Positions 50,222-58,402 of a DNA stretch of 64,000 bases are shown one piece after another. This DNA comes from Arthrobacter_E sp044748305 (GTDB lineage Bacteria; Actinomycetota; Actinomycetes; Actinomycetales; Micrococcaceae): assembly GCF_044748305.1 (NCBI RefSeq), contig NZ_JBIVFT010000003.1, positions 372,001-436,000 of the forward strand, written 5' to 3'. The position numbers and the translations under genes were made by a program. The notes under the pieces were generated by a model. The model was given only the letters and a program-made list of their open reading frames with translations, made no database searches and was not told the DNA's origin. The first letter of the stretch is position 1, and every line of letters starts with the position of its first letter.

Positions 50222-50722
50222 ATGCGATTGCTGCGTGCCGGTGAGCTGGCGGTGATCGCCCTCTGCTTCGTGGTCCTGGGGTTCCTGCTGTCGATGATCG
50301 TGCAGCGGTACAGTCTGCCGGTGCCGGTGCTCCCGGCCAGCGGCGTGTTCAGCATGCTGGCGATCGCGCTGCTGACCTTCATCCTGGGCTGGCGGGTGCA
50401 CCGCTGGAAGACCTCCAAGGCCAAGGACCGGAAACAGCTCGATCCCATCCTCGCCGCCCGCACGCTGGTCCTCGCCCAGGCGTGCGCCTATGCCGGCACC
50501 GTGTTGTTCGGCTGGCACCTGGGGATCGTCCTGGAGCAATTGCAGTATCTGCAGTACCCCAGCGGAGTGGACCATGTCATCACGGGCGCCGTGGTGGGCG
50601 GCGGTGGTGTGGTGATGCTCGTCGTGGGTCTGATCGTGGAGCGTTTCTGCCGCATTCCTCCGGAGGACGACGGCGGTTCTGAAGGCGGACGAGGGAAGGG
50701 AACCGAGGGCGAATATGCCTGA
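50222..50722 (+). CDS. DUF3180 membrane protein
   Basis: A 166-residue protein with four membrane helices (about residues 8-25, 36-58, 82-100 and 122-142) and a polar, acidic C-terminus (PPEDDGGSEGGRGKGTEGE). It matches DUF3180, a family found after folK in actinobacterial genomes; function unknown. Its end overlaps the next gene by eight bases. Confidence 0.83.
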   Translation: MRLLRAGELAVIALCFVVLGFLLSMIVQRYSLPVPVLPASGVFSMLAIALLTFILGWRVHRWKTSKAKDRKQLDPILAARTLVLAQACAYAGTVLFGWHLGIVLEQLQYLQYPSGVDHVITGAVVGGGGVVMLVVGLIVERFCRIPPEDDGGSEGGRGKGTEGEYA

Positions 50723-51656
50723 GCCGGTGCATGACGGGACAGGCTCCCGGGCGGGCCGTTTGCGGCTGGGAGTGATCGGTGCCGGCAAGGTGGGCGCCGT
50801 GCTGGGTGCCGCCCTGCGGGCCGCGGAACATCGCGTGGTGGGTGTGACGGCCGTGTCCGAAGCCAGTCTGGAGCGTGCCGAGAACCTTCTGCCGGGTGTA
50901 CCGGTCCGTGAAGCCCGCGAGGTGGTGGACGGGAGCGATCTGGTGCTCCTGGCCGTGCCCGACGATGTGCTCGCCGAACTGGTGAGCGGTCTGGCGGCGC
51001 TCGGGGCCTGGCGTCCCGGTCAGCTGGTGGCGCACACGTCCGGCCGCTTCGGCGTCGATGTCCTTCAGCCGATCCGCGCCGTCGGCGCGATCCCGTTGGC
51101 GATCCATCCGGCCATGACCTTCACCGGGCTGAGCCTGGATCTCGGACGTCTGCAGGACTGCGTCTTCGGTGTGAGTGCCGATGCGCCCATGCTTCCCATC
51201 GCGCAGGCTCTCGTGATCGAGATGGGCGGGGAGCCCGTGGTGATCCCGGAGGAGCAGCGGGTGCTCTATCACGCGGCCCTGGCTCACGGTTCCAATCACC
51301 TGGTGACCCTCGCCTCTCAGGCGGCTCAGCTGCTCTCCGAGATCGGAGTCGCCGAGCCCGAGCGAGTGCTGGGACCGTTGCTGCGAGCCTCGCTGGACAA
51401 CGCCTTGGCTTCCGGGGAATCGGCCTTGACCGGGCCCGTTTCGCGCGGCGATGCGGGCACCGTGGCCGCGCATCGCGAGGCGCTGACGGGCCGCCGCGCC
51501 TTGCGGCAGGAAGCCGCCGCGGGAGCGGCCGGACGGGATGGTGACGATATCCTGGACTCTTACCTTGCCATGGCCCGGGCCACCCTTCAGCGTGCCGTGC
51601 GTCAGGACCGCCTCAGGACGGACCAGGCCGCGACGCTCGGGGACGTGCTGGGCTGA
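50715..51656 (+). CDS. DUF2520 protein with Rossmann-type domain
   Basis: A 313-residue NAD(P)-binding protein. The N-terminus has a Rossmann fold (RLGVIGAGKVGAVLGAALRAAEH, GxGxxG at about 19-24), with SDLVLLAVPDDVLAELV and VAHTSGRFGVDVLQPI typical of the DUF2520 group related to ketopantoate reductase-like and NADP-oxidoreductase-like proteins. The C-terminal helical domain has YHAALAHGSNHLVTLASQAAQLL. Because panC follows after 39 bases, a role in pantothenate synthesis (substituting for or helping ketopantoate reduction) is often assumed; it is not proven. Confidence 0.85.
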   Translation: MPEPVHDGTGSRAGRLRLGVIGAGKVGAVLGAALRAAEHRVVGVTAVSEASLERAENLLPGVPVREAREVVDGSDLVLLAVPDDVLAELVSGLAALGAWRPGQLVAHTSGRFGVDVLQPIRAVGAIPLAIHPAMTFTGLSLDLGRLQDCVFGVSADAPMLPIAQALVIEMGGEPVVIPEEQRVLYHAALAHGSNHLVTLASQAAQLLSEIGVAEPERVLGPLLRASLDNALASGESALTGPVSRGDAGTVAAHREALTGRRALRQEAAAGAAGRDGDDILDSYLAMARATLQRAVRQDRLRTDQAATLGDVLG

Positions 51657-51695
51657 GGGGCAGATTCACGGCTTGAGAAGAAGGACGCGCCGCCC

Positions 51696-52577
51696 ATGGG
51701 CATTGAGCTGGTCACCACCAAGAGCGCGTTGCGCGATCGCCTGACGGAATTCGTCCGGGATGGGTTCGTCACCTCGGTGGGCTTCGTCCCCACCATGGGT
51801 GCACTGCACGCCGGTCACGCGGCTCTCGCCTCTCAAGCCGCCCGGGACAACGATCTGGCTCTGGCGAGCATTTTCGTGAACCCTCTTCAGTTCGGGGAGG
51901 CTGTGGACCTGGAGCGGTACCCGCGGACCCTGGACGCCGACCTGGAACTCCTGGAGGCTGCAGGCGTGCGCCTGGTCTTCGCCCCGTCCGTGGAGGAGAT
52001 GTATCCGGCCGGTCAGCCGGGCGTCCGGGTCAGCGCCGGTCCGCTGGCGACCGTCTGGGAAGGTGCGTCGCGTCCGGGGCATTTCGACGGCGCGCTGACG
52101 GTGGTCGCCAAGCTGCTGCACCTGACGCAGGCTCCGGTCCCGGTGAACCGCGCCTATTTCGGGCAGAAGGACGCCCAGCAACTGGCGCTGGTCCGTCAGA
52201 TGGCGGACGATCTGGATTTCGGTACGGAGATCGTCCCGGTGCCGATCGTGCGCGACGCCGATGGGCTGGCGCTGTCCAGCCGGAACAGGTTCCTCTCGGA
52301 CGCGGAGCGCGAATCGGCCTTGGTGCTCTCCCGGGCGTTGCGTCTCCTGGAGGAGCGTGCGGCCGCCCACGAGCCGCTGGATCTGGACTCCGCCGTCGCG
52401 CTCGTGGAGTCGGCTCCCGGCGTGGAGCTGGACTACTTCGACGTCGTGGACCCGCGCACCCTGGAGCCGCTGGCGGAGAACTGCCGCTTCACCCCGTTCC
52501 GCGGAGAGGCCCTGGCGATCATCGCCGCGGCGGTGGGGCCTGTTCGCCTGATCGACAATGCCCTGTTGAACTCCTGA
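51696..52577 (+). CDS. panC: pantothenate synthetase
   Basis: A 293-residue ligase joining pantoate and beta-alanine with ATP to make pantothenate. The nucleotide-binding motif is in GFVPTMGALHAGHAALAS (HAGH, 38-41); downstream are SIFVNPLQFGEAVDLERYPR, YFGQKDAQQLALVRQM and DGLALSSRNRFL. AAGGA lies about 11 bases before the ATG. In related genomes panD and a pantothenate kinase gene may follow; here a repeat-rich gap and a drug exporter come next instead. Confidence 0.96.
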   Translation: MGIELVTTKSALRDRLTEFVRDGFVTSVGFVPTMGALHAGHAALASQAARDNDLALASIFVNPLQFGEAVDLERYPRTLDADLELLEAAGVRLVFAPSVEEMYPAGQPGVRVSAGPLATVWEGASRPGHFDGALTVVAKLLHLTQAPVPVNRAYFGQKDAQQLALVRQMADDLDFGTEIVPVPIVRDADGLALSSRNRFLSDAERESALVLSRALRLLEERAAAHEPLDLDSAVALVESAPGVELDYFDVVDPRTLEPLAENCRFTPFRGEALAIIAAAVGPVRLIDNALLNS

Positions 52578-52648
52578 AGTCGTGGGCTGCTGAGCTCGTG
52601 AACTTCTGAATTCCGTGGCCCGGGTTTCGATCCCCCGACACAACTCCG

Positions 52649-52880
52649 CCGAACTCGCTGGTTTGGTGCGAACTCGTTCGTTGAGGGCGCGGTTTGGCAT
52701 GGATTTCGCGAGCTCGGCGGGTTCTGGTCCCCGGGGTAGCGGTTTCGGCGGGGGTGGTGCCGGGAGGTGGCGGGTTTGGCCGAGCTCGCTGGTTTGGTGC
52801 GAACTCGCTCGTTGAGGGCGCGGTTTGGCACGGATTTCGCGAGTTCGGCGGGTTGTGGTCCCCGGGGTAGCGGTCTCGGC
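52649..52880 (+). repeat. two 101-bp direct repeats
   Basis: Copies at 52649-52749 and 52780-52880 share about 94 of 101 bases. Each holds GTGCGAACTCG, TTGAGGGCGCGG and TTTCGCGAG-type segments like those of the palindromic elements at 4191-4249 and 63364-63647, with less complete symmetry. They fill most of the 380 bases between panC and the leader of the exporter gene. Confidence 0.85.
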
Positions 52881-52949
52881 AAGAGCGGCGCCTGAGAAGC
52901 AGCGTTTTCGGAGAGCGCGGTGACCTGTTCAGAATCGGGTTTCTGTGAG

Positions 52950-52961
52950 TAAACTGGATGA
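52950..52961 (+). promoter_or_regulatory. promoter of the exporter leader
   Basis: TAAACT (52950-52955) is a good -10 box six bases before GTG 52962, just as at lysS (TAAACT, 58388-58393). Transcription would start about at the GTG. A -35 near 52928-52933 (TTCAGA) is weak. Confidence 0.5.
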
Positions 52962-52997
52962 GTGCGTCTGATCATTAACACACCGCTTTCTGCTTAG
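52962..52997 (+). CDS. leader peptide, 11 residues
   Basis: GTG CGT CTG ATC ATT AAC ACA CCG CTT TCT GCT TAG encodes MRLIINTPLSA. It starts about where transcription would, which suits leaderless translation, and its last codons overlap the left arm of two competing stems. This is the layout of antibiotic-sensing leader peptides before resistance genes. A second start, ATG at 52958, would give MSASDH and is less convincing. Confidence 0.55.
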   Translation: MRLIINTPLSA

Positions 52998-53279
52998 GCG
53001 GTCACCCGTGGGCCCCGGCTTGATGCCGGCCGGCGAACGGAACCCGCTGTGCGGTGTGTGAGCCCCTGAAGTCACGGTTTCCCGTGACGGCGGGCAACCC
53101 TGTCAACCAACCCCCTAGGGGAAGTGCCGTCTGATGGATGCCATCGCATCCTGAACGGCAGGGATACGCAGCAATCGGAAATCCTCCTCCTGCTCACCCC
53201 TGGTGATTCGTGCCATGAGCCGACACCAGGTCCCTGACCACCGGTACCTCCTCCACCGTTCACTCGCAAGGACGTGACC
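52978..53279 (+). promoter_or_regulatory. putative attenuator leader of the drug exporter
   Basis: ACACACCGC (52978-52986) can pair with GCGGTGTGT (53051-53059), while its ACCGC part can instead pair with GCGGT (52998-53002). Both choices lie within reach of a ribosome stalled on the leader peptide. A further stem GTCACGG/CCGTGAC (53071-53077 and 53082-53088) and a short CCCCCTAGGGG palindrome follow. About 280 bases separate the leader peptide from the exporter start, far more than a normal leader, and contain no other gene. Confidence 0.5.
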
Positions 53280-54791
53280 ATGACCCCCGAGACCCAGAGT
53301 TCAACCGGCGGGCCGCCCGAGGCACTGGCCGCCCACGGAACTTTCACCCCTGAAACCGCCGCTGCACCCGGCCGGACGCCCGAGGCGGACGCACCGGACA
53401 AGCTGCCGCGCGACGTCGTCGTGATCATCAGCGTCCTGCTGGTGTCCACCTTCACCGTGTTCCTGAATGAGACCATCATGAACGTGGCGTTGCCGCGCCT
53501 CATGACGGCCCTCGACGTATCCGAGAGCACCGTCCAGTGGCTGTCCACCGGGTTCATGCTGACCATGGCCGTGGTCATCCCGGCGACAGGCTTCATCCTG
53601 GAACGCCTGAGCACCCGCCAGGCCTACTTCCTGGCCATGGGCCTGTTCACCACCGGTACGGTGATCGCCGCCGTCGCCCCCGGCTTTGGCGTGCTGCTTC
53701 TGGGCCGCGTGGTCCAGGCCTCCGGCACAGCCATCATGATGCCTCTGCTCATGACGACCATCCTGACCCTGGTCCCCATGAACAAGCGCGGCATGGTGAT
53801 GGGCAACATCACGATCGCCATGTCCGTGGCGCCCGCGCTCGGCCCTACGGTGTCGGGGCTGATCCTGGAGCACTTCGAATGGCGCTTCATGTTCATCTTC
53901 GTTCTGCCGGTGGCCCTCCTGGCTCTCCTGGTGGGGGCGAAGTTCCTGATCAATGTGGGGGAGACCGGCCATCAGAGGCTCGACGCGCTCTCCGTGTTCC
54001 TGACCATTCCGGCATTCGGCGGAGTCGTCTACGGACTCAGCCAGCTCGGCGGCAGCCACTCCGGCCAGGCCGGACCGTCCAGCAATGCGATCGTCGCCCT
54101 CGCGGTGGGGGTCGTCTCGCTGGGACTGTTCGTCTGGCGGCAGCTGAGCCTGCAGCGCACGGGTGCCCCGCTGCTTGATCTGCGGGCGTTCCAGCACCGC
54201 ATGTTCACGGTGTCCGTGCTGCTACTGGTGGTGGCCATGGTGGCGCTGTTCGGCACGGTGATCCTGCTTCCGCTCTTCCTGCAGAAGGTGCTGGGTGCGG
54301 AGCCGCTGGTCACGGGGCTGGTCATGCTCCCCGGTGGACTGGCGATGGGTCTTTCAGGTCCGTTCATCGGGCGCATGTACGACAAGATCGGACCGCGTCC
54401 TCTGACCGTGACCGGTTCGGCCCTGATGGTGATCTGTCTCTGGCAGTTCGCGATGATGAACGGCTCCACGCCCATCTGGTGGGTGACGGTGATTCAGACC
54501 GTGCTGAACTTCGCCCTGGCGATGCTCTTCACACCGGCCTTCACCAACGGCCTGAACCCGCTCCCGCCGCAGCTGTACTCGCACGGTTCGGCGATCCTCG
54601 GGACCTTGCAGCAGGTGGCAGGTGCGGCCGGCACCGCATTGCTGGTGGCCCTCTTCGCCGCAGGGACGGCCATCCATGGCGACCTGCTCGACGGCACCCG
54701 GATCGCGTTCCTGACGGCGGCGGGTATCGCGGTGCTCGCCGTCGTGCTCTCTGCGATGATGCGCAAGACGGAGGGTGCCGGCGGACACTGA
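53280..54791 (+). CDS. DHA2-family multidrug exporter (MFS)
   Basis: A 503-residue MFS transporter with 14 predicted membrane segments after a 40-residue polar N-terminus. The DHA2 pattern is clear: FLNETIMNVALPRLMTALDVSESTVQWLSTGFMLTMAVVIP and FLLGRVVQASGTAIMMPLLMTTI-type sequence, with MFIFVLPVALLALLVGAKFL after segment 6. Relatives (LmrB, EmrB, QacA-type) expel antibiotics. ATG 53280 has AAGGA seven bases upstream. The long leader with a short peptide suggests induction by ribosome-targeting drugs. A hairpin follows the stop. Confidence 0.9.
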   Translation: MTPETQSSTGGPPEALAAHGTFTPETAAAPGRTPEADAPDKLPRDVVVIISVLLVSTFTVFLNETIMNVALPRLMTALDVSESTVQWLSTGFMLTMAVVIPATGFILERLSTRQAYFLAMGLFTTGTVIAAVAPGFGVLLLGRVVQASGTAIMMPLLMTTILTLVPMNKRGMVMGNITIAMSVAPALGPTVSGLILEHFEWRFMFIFVLPVALLALLVGAKFLINVGETGHQRLDALSVFLTIPAFGGVVYGLSQLGGSHSGQAGPSSNAIVALAVGVVSLGLFVWRQLSLQRTGAPLLDLRAFQHRMFTVSVLLLVVAMVALFGTVILLPLFLQKVLGAEPLVTGLVMLPGGLAMGLSGPFIGRMYDKIGPRPLTVTGSALMVICLWQFAMMNGSTPIWWVTVIQTVLNFALAMLFTPAFTNGLNPLPPQLYSHGSAILGTLQQVAGAAGTALLVALFAAGTAIHGDLLDGTRIAFLTAAGIAVLAVVLSAMMRKTEGAGGH

Positions 54792-54811
54792 GGAGGTCCG
54801 TTCACTCCCTC

Positions 54812-54868
54812 CGAGAAGCCACGTGGGCACGATTCTGGACGCCAGGATCGTGCCCACGTGGCTTCTCG
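54812..54868. terminator. terminator hairpin after DHA2 exporter
   Basis: Perfect 22-base arms (54812-54833, 54847-54868) that extend to 27 with one G-T pair and a 3-base loop. It lies 20 bases after the exporter stop and before the promoter region of the LCP gene. Confidence 0.8.
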
Positions 54869-54997
54869 TACGCCGGGCTCGGGGCGTTCTCGCAGTTCCA
54901 GTGAGTACCATGGGGCCGTCACACGCACCTGGGAGGGGTGGCCGAGCCACAGGCCGGCCTGAGAACTGAGCTGGAAGGCCTGTCCCCAGGAGACCTT

Positions 54998-56449
54998 ATG
55001 AACAATCAGCCACGAGAGAGTTTCGCGGCACGCAAGAATGTCGGAGCGCCGCCGGCGCCCCGCCGCCATCTGATTCCGGGGTCCCCGGGCGGTCGCCGCC
55101 ATGGACGCGGAGTATATCTACGACGGCGCGTGGTGGTCCTCATCGGGCTGCTGCTCACGGTGGGTCTGGTCGCCACCGGCTGCTATGCGGTCAGCACGTA
55201 TCTGAACATCGAGAACGGCATCCACCGCTCCCAGGCGCTCAGCGGCGGCAAGGGTCTGGATCAGGACACCAACATCCTGCTCATGGGGCTCGACAGCCGA
55301 CTGGATGAAAACGGCAAGCCACTTTCCCAGGAGGAATACGATGCCCTCCATGCCGGAGACCCGGGCATCGGCGGTTACAACAGCAATGTGCTGATGTTGC
55401 TGCACATTCCGAAGGACGGGAGCACGGCTCAGATCGTCTCCATCCCTCGCGACGACTATGTCGACCTGCCGGGGCAGCCCGACGGTATGGCCAAGGGCAA
55501 GATCAAAGAGGCCTACGGCTACGCCATGGATGAGGCGATGAAGAAGTTCACCAACGATCCTCAGGGCCGCAGCCAGGACCAGATCTATCAGGCGGCCCGG
55601 GACGAGGGCCGCAAGGCGGAGATCAACACGGTCGAGCAGTTCCTGAACGTGAAGGTGGACCACTTCGTCGAGGTCACCATGGCGGCCTTCCTCTCGGTTG
55701 CGCAGGCCGTCGCGCCGATCAAGGTCTGCCTCCAGCACGACACCTCGGACACCTTCTCCGGGGCGGATTTCAAGGCCGGCGTGCAGGACATCGACGCGAA
55801 ACAGGCGGTGGCCTTCGTACGCCAGCGCCGAGACACCTCAGGATCGGGCTATGAGCTCACGGACCTGGACCGCTCGCGGCGGCAGCAGGCCTTCATCACC
55901 TCGCTCGCGACGCAGCTCAAGCAGAAGGGCACGGTCACCGATCTCGGCAAGATCAATGGGATCGTCGACGCACTCAAGGACAAGATCGCCGTTGACCAGG
56001 GGCTGAACCTTGTGGACCTGGGCCTGCGGGCGAAGCAGCTCAGTGAGAATCACACCCGTTTCGTCACGCTCCCGATCCTCGACTACGGCACCTCGGACAC
56101 CGGAGAGTCGGTGAACCTGGTCGACAAGGACGCCATTCAGAAGATGGTCGCCAGGGTCCTCGGGGGAGGACCGGTGACCGAGCCGGCTCCGGCCACGTCC
56201 TCCCCGGCGGCCTCCTCATCCGGAGCCCAGGGGGATGGAAATGGCTCCCAGGCAACCAGCACACAGAGTGGTTCAGGAGGGAACGGTGCCCAGGCGGGTG
56301 CCGCGGCTCCGGTGCCCGCGGCTCAGCCTGCCGCCCCGGCCGCTCAGCCCGCAGCACCCAGCCCGTCGCCGTCGTCGCCGTCCGGCAGCTACGACGCCGG
56401 GGACTGGAGCAGCACGCTCAGTGGCGGCGGGGTGCCCTGCGTGAAATGA
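54998..56449 (+). CDS. LytR-CpsA-Psr (LCP) family protein
   Basis: A 483-residue membrane-anchored enzyme of the LCP family, which attaches wall glycopolymers (teichoic acid or arabinogalactan-like) to peptidoglycan. Layout: basic cytoplasmic tail (1-43), one membrane helix (about 44-66), an LCP domain (about 90-390) with TNILLMGLDSR, NSNVLMLLHIPKDGSTAQIVSIPRDDYVDLPG and AVAFVRQRRDTSGSGYELTDLDRSRRQQAFI (Arg-rich lipid-phosphate site), then a long Ala/Pro/Ser/Gln tail ending in Cys (VPCVK). ATG 54998 has AGGAGA six bases upstream. Confidence 0.92.
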   Translation: MNNQPRESFAARKNVGAPPAPRRHLIPGSPGGRRHGRGVYLRRRVVVLIGLLLTVGLVATGCYAVSTYLNIENGIHRSQALSGGKGLDQDTNILLMGLDSRLDENGKPLSQEEYDALHAGDPGIGGYNSNVLMLLHIPKDGSTAQIVSIPRDDYVDLPGQPDGMAKGKIKEAYGYAMDEAMKKFTNDPQGRSQDQIYQAARDEGRKAEINTVEQFLNVKVDHFVEVTMAAFLSVAQAVAPIKVCLQHDTSDTFSGADFKAGVQDIDAKQAVAFVRQRRDTSGSGYELTDLDRSRRQQAFITSLATQLKQKGTVTDLGKINGIVDALKDKIAVDQGLNLVDLGLRAKQLSENHTRFVTLPILDYGTSDTGESVNLVDKDAIQKMVARVLGGGPVTEPAPATSSPAASSSGAQGDGNGSQATSTQSGSGGNGAQAGAAAPVPAAQPAAPAAQPAAPSPSPSSPSGSYDAGDWSSTLSGGGVPCVK

Positions 56450-56463
56450 GCCCGCGGATTCAC

Positions 56464-56524
56464 CGCGAGTGGGCACTTGTTCACGGTCTGGGACTCGGAC
56501 ACTGTGACCAAGTGCCCACTCGCG
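56464..56524. terminator. hairpin between LCP gene and hydrolase gene
   Basis: Arms of 16 perfect bases (CGCGAGTGGGCACTTG at 56464-56479, complement 56509-56524) with a 29-base loop that can pair a little more. It lies between convergent genes and probably ends both. Confidence 0.7.
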
Positions 56525-56550
56525 GGAGAGCGAGAAAGAGAGGCGCCGGC

Positions 56551-57384
56551 TCAGGCGTCGAAGAACTCCGCAAGCGGTTCGATCAGGCGGGCGGGGGCGC
56601 GGTTCACGCCGTCGTGTCCGAGGCCTGGGATCACGCTGTAGGAGGAGCCGGACAGGACGTCGTGCAGGCGTCCGCAGGCCACGCCGAAATACGACGGGCT
56701 CTTCTCGCCCACCAGGATGAGCGTCTCAAGCGGCAGCTCCAGGAACGGCTCTGCGGACATGTCCGCAGCCATGACAGCCTGGATCTCCCGGACCCCGTTC
56801 GGCAGCTGCTCGCGCAGTTCCTTGCCGAACTCGGTGCCCTGCGTGAGGTAGTTGCCGAGCGTGAGCATGTAGAGCGGCATGCGGGAGATGGGGCCATGGG
56901 GTTCGAGGCCACGCATCACGATGGCGAGGGCCTTGTCGGTGTCTCCTGCGGCGTGCGCCGCTTCGTACTCGTCGACCCATGGCGCCTGGACGCTGCCGTC
57001 GATCGAGACGGCCGGGTCGTAGACGGCCAGGTGGTCCACGGCGATGCTCCGTGCCGCGTGCAGCACGAGGGCGCCGCCGAAGCTGTGCCCGAAGATGTCC
57101 CGCGTTCCCGTGTGGTCCAGGACCGCCCGCAGATCGGAGACGTCCTGTTCCAGGGAATAGGAGTCGATCTGCGGTGTGGATCCGCCCTGGCCGCGGCGAT
57201 TGAGCACGTGAACGGGACGCTTGAGCGCCTCGGACAGGGCCTTGGCGAACTTCGTGTAATCGGAGGCGGTGACCAGCGACCCGATCACCACCACGACGCC
57301 GGGAGCGGCGCCTTCGGCGGCTTCGGCGTAGGTGAACAGTTCCAGCTCGGCACCGTCCGGGGTGCTGACCAACTCGCGCTTCAT
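56551..57384 (-). CDS. alpha/beta hydrolase, paralogue 1
   Basis: A 277-residue alpha/beta hydrolase-fold protein. The nucleophile elbow is GHSFGG (IFGHSFGGALVLHAAR) and the His is likely in PGLGHDGVNRAP near the end; an oxyanion-type stretch is VVVIGSLVTASDYTKFAKAL. No signal peptide. The gene is a clear paralogue of the next one upstream (shared YDPAxxIDGS), 31 bases apart on the same strand, so an old tandem duplication. Substrate unknown; esterase- or epoxide-hydrolase-like activities are possible. Confidence 0.8.
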   Translation of the reverse strand: MKRELVSTPDGAELELFTYAEAAEGAAPGVVVVIGSLVTASDYTKFAKALSEALKRPVHVLNRRGQGGSTPQIDSYSLEQDVSDLRAVLDHTGTRDIFGHSFGGALVLHAARSIAVDHLAVYDPAVSIDGSVQAPWVDEYEAAHAAGDTDKALAIVMRGLEPHGPISRMPLYMLTLGNYLTQGTEFGKELREQLPNGVREIQAVMAADMSAEPFLELPLETLILVGEKSPSYFGVACGRLHDVLSGSSYSVIPGLGHDGVNRAPARLIEPLAEFFDA

Positions 57385-57415
57385 GCCATGAGCCTAGCGG
57401 AGCAGTCTGGGCACG

Positions 57416-58345
57416 TCATGATCGCCGCTGGGGCCGCTTCCGGGGGTGCTGGCCGGCACCGTGGACGTGGAACTCCGCCAGGGCGGTGACCAGACGTTTT
57501 CCCACTGCGGGAACGGAGCCGTGGACGCAGCGCGGGACCTTCCTCAGCGGGCCGGGGACCGTGCTGTGCAGCTTCTCCGCGGTGTCCCGGAAGTAGCGGG
57601 GACTGCGGGCGCCGTAGAAGATCGCGGACTCCTGGGAGATGTCCGCGAAGTCCTCGGCGTGCGCCTCCTCCTCGAGTGCGGCGCGGAGTTCGCCCACCGA
57701 GCTGGGCATGAGCTCAGCGAAGACACGGTTGGCCGTCGTTCGCCCGAGGGCGGTGAAGAGCAGCGCCAGGATCGGTTCGGGAGCGCGGGCGAGTGCCGTT
57801 CCTGGCAGCATGCCGCGTCGCATCCGTGCCAGCGCGCGGGGGACGTCGCCGTCGTTCACGGCCTGCGTGAACGCGGGGAGCCAGTCGGTCGGTGCGCTCC
57901 CGTCGATGTTGATCGCAGGGTCGTAGACGGAGAGACGCCCGGCGCCGAGCCCGGTCCCGAGATGCCGCGCGGCGTTCAGCACCACGGCTCCTCCCAGGGA
58001 GTGCCCGAGCACGTGGTCTGATGCCGTGTGGCGCAGGACCGCCTGGACATCGGCGATCTCAGTGTCCATGCCGTAGTCGGGGCCCTGGTCGGGGGACTCT
58101 CCGTGGCCTCTGCGGTCGTAGACGTGCACAGCCCAGCGTGCGCCGTCGTCCTCTGCTTCGAGCGCTGTGACGAAAGCCTGGGCGAAGGGGCGGTAGAGCG
58201 CCGCCGTCAGGAACGCCCCGCCGACGACGACGAGGCTGTGGGCCGCGTCCTCCTCGCCGTAGCTGTCCAGCGCGAGCTCGTCCCCGGCGTCGGTGGGTAC
58301 GCGCGACTCCCTGCGTGGAACCTGCAAGGCGTCGGTGAACTTCAT
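57416..58345 (-). CDS. alpha/beta hydrolase, paralogue 2
   Basis: A 309-residue paralogue of the protein encoded at 56551-57384. It has GHSLGG (HVLGHSLGGAVVLNAARHL), the shared YDPAINIDGS, and a His in RCVHGSVPAV, with a longer basic tail (GAGQHPRKRPQRRS). It starts 56 bases before lysS on the other strand, so their promoters share this space. Enzyme activity expected, substrate unknown. Confidence 0.8.
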   Translation of the reverse strand: MKFTDALQVPRRESRVPTDAGDELALDSYGEEDAAHSLVVVGGAFLTAALYRPFAQAFVTALEAEDDGARWAVHVYDRRGHGESPDQGPDYGMDTEIADVQAVLRHTASDHVLGHSLGGAVVLNAARHLGTGLGAGRLSVYDPAINIDGSAPTDWLPAFTQAVNDGDVPRALARMRRGMLPGTALARAPEPILALLFTALGRTTANRVFAELMPSSVGELRAALEEEAHAEDFADISQESAIFYGARSPRYFRDTAEKLHSTVPGPLRKVPRCVHGSVPAVGKRLVTALAEFHVHGAGQHPRKRPQRRS

Positions 58346-58387
58346 GGTGCCTCATGGTACCGGCCCGCCCGCTTCGTCCCGGTCACG

Positions 58388-58402
58388 TAAACTAGAGGAC
58401 TG
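58388..58402 (+). promoter_or_regulatory. lysS promoter, leaderless start
   Basis: TAAACT (58388-58393) lies eight bases before the GTG of lysS. The AGAGGA between them is too close to the start to act as a normal ribosome site, which favours a leaderless message. Confidence 0.45.

Noticed and set aside
52649..52880. 101-base repeats considered as insertion-sequence ends or att sites.
   Set aside because: No transposase or integrase lies nearby, and there are no target-site duplications.
52433..52981. Minus-strand frame with recurring RALNERVRTKPASSA, seen also at 4.2 and 63.4 kb.
   Set aside because: The recurring peptide is the translation of the palindromic DNA repeat and overlaps panC; not a protein family.
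54930..54997. GGAGGGGTGGCCGAGCC near 54935 looks like the 5' end of a tRNA-Ser/Leu gene.
   Set aside because: No anticodon arm, T-loop (GGTTCGAATCC type) or 3' acceptor arm follows; it is upstream of the LCP gene and probably part of its leader.
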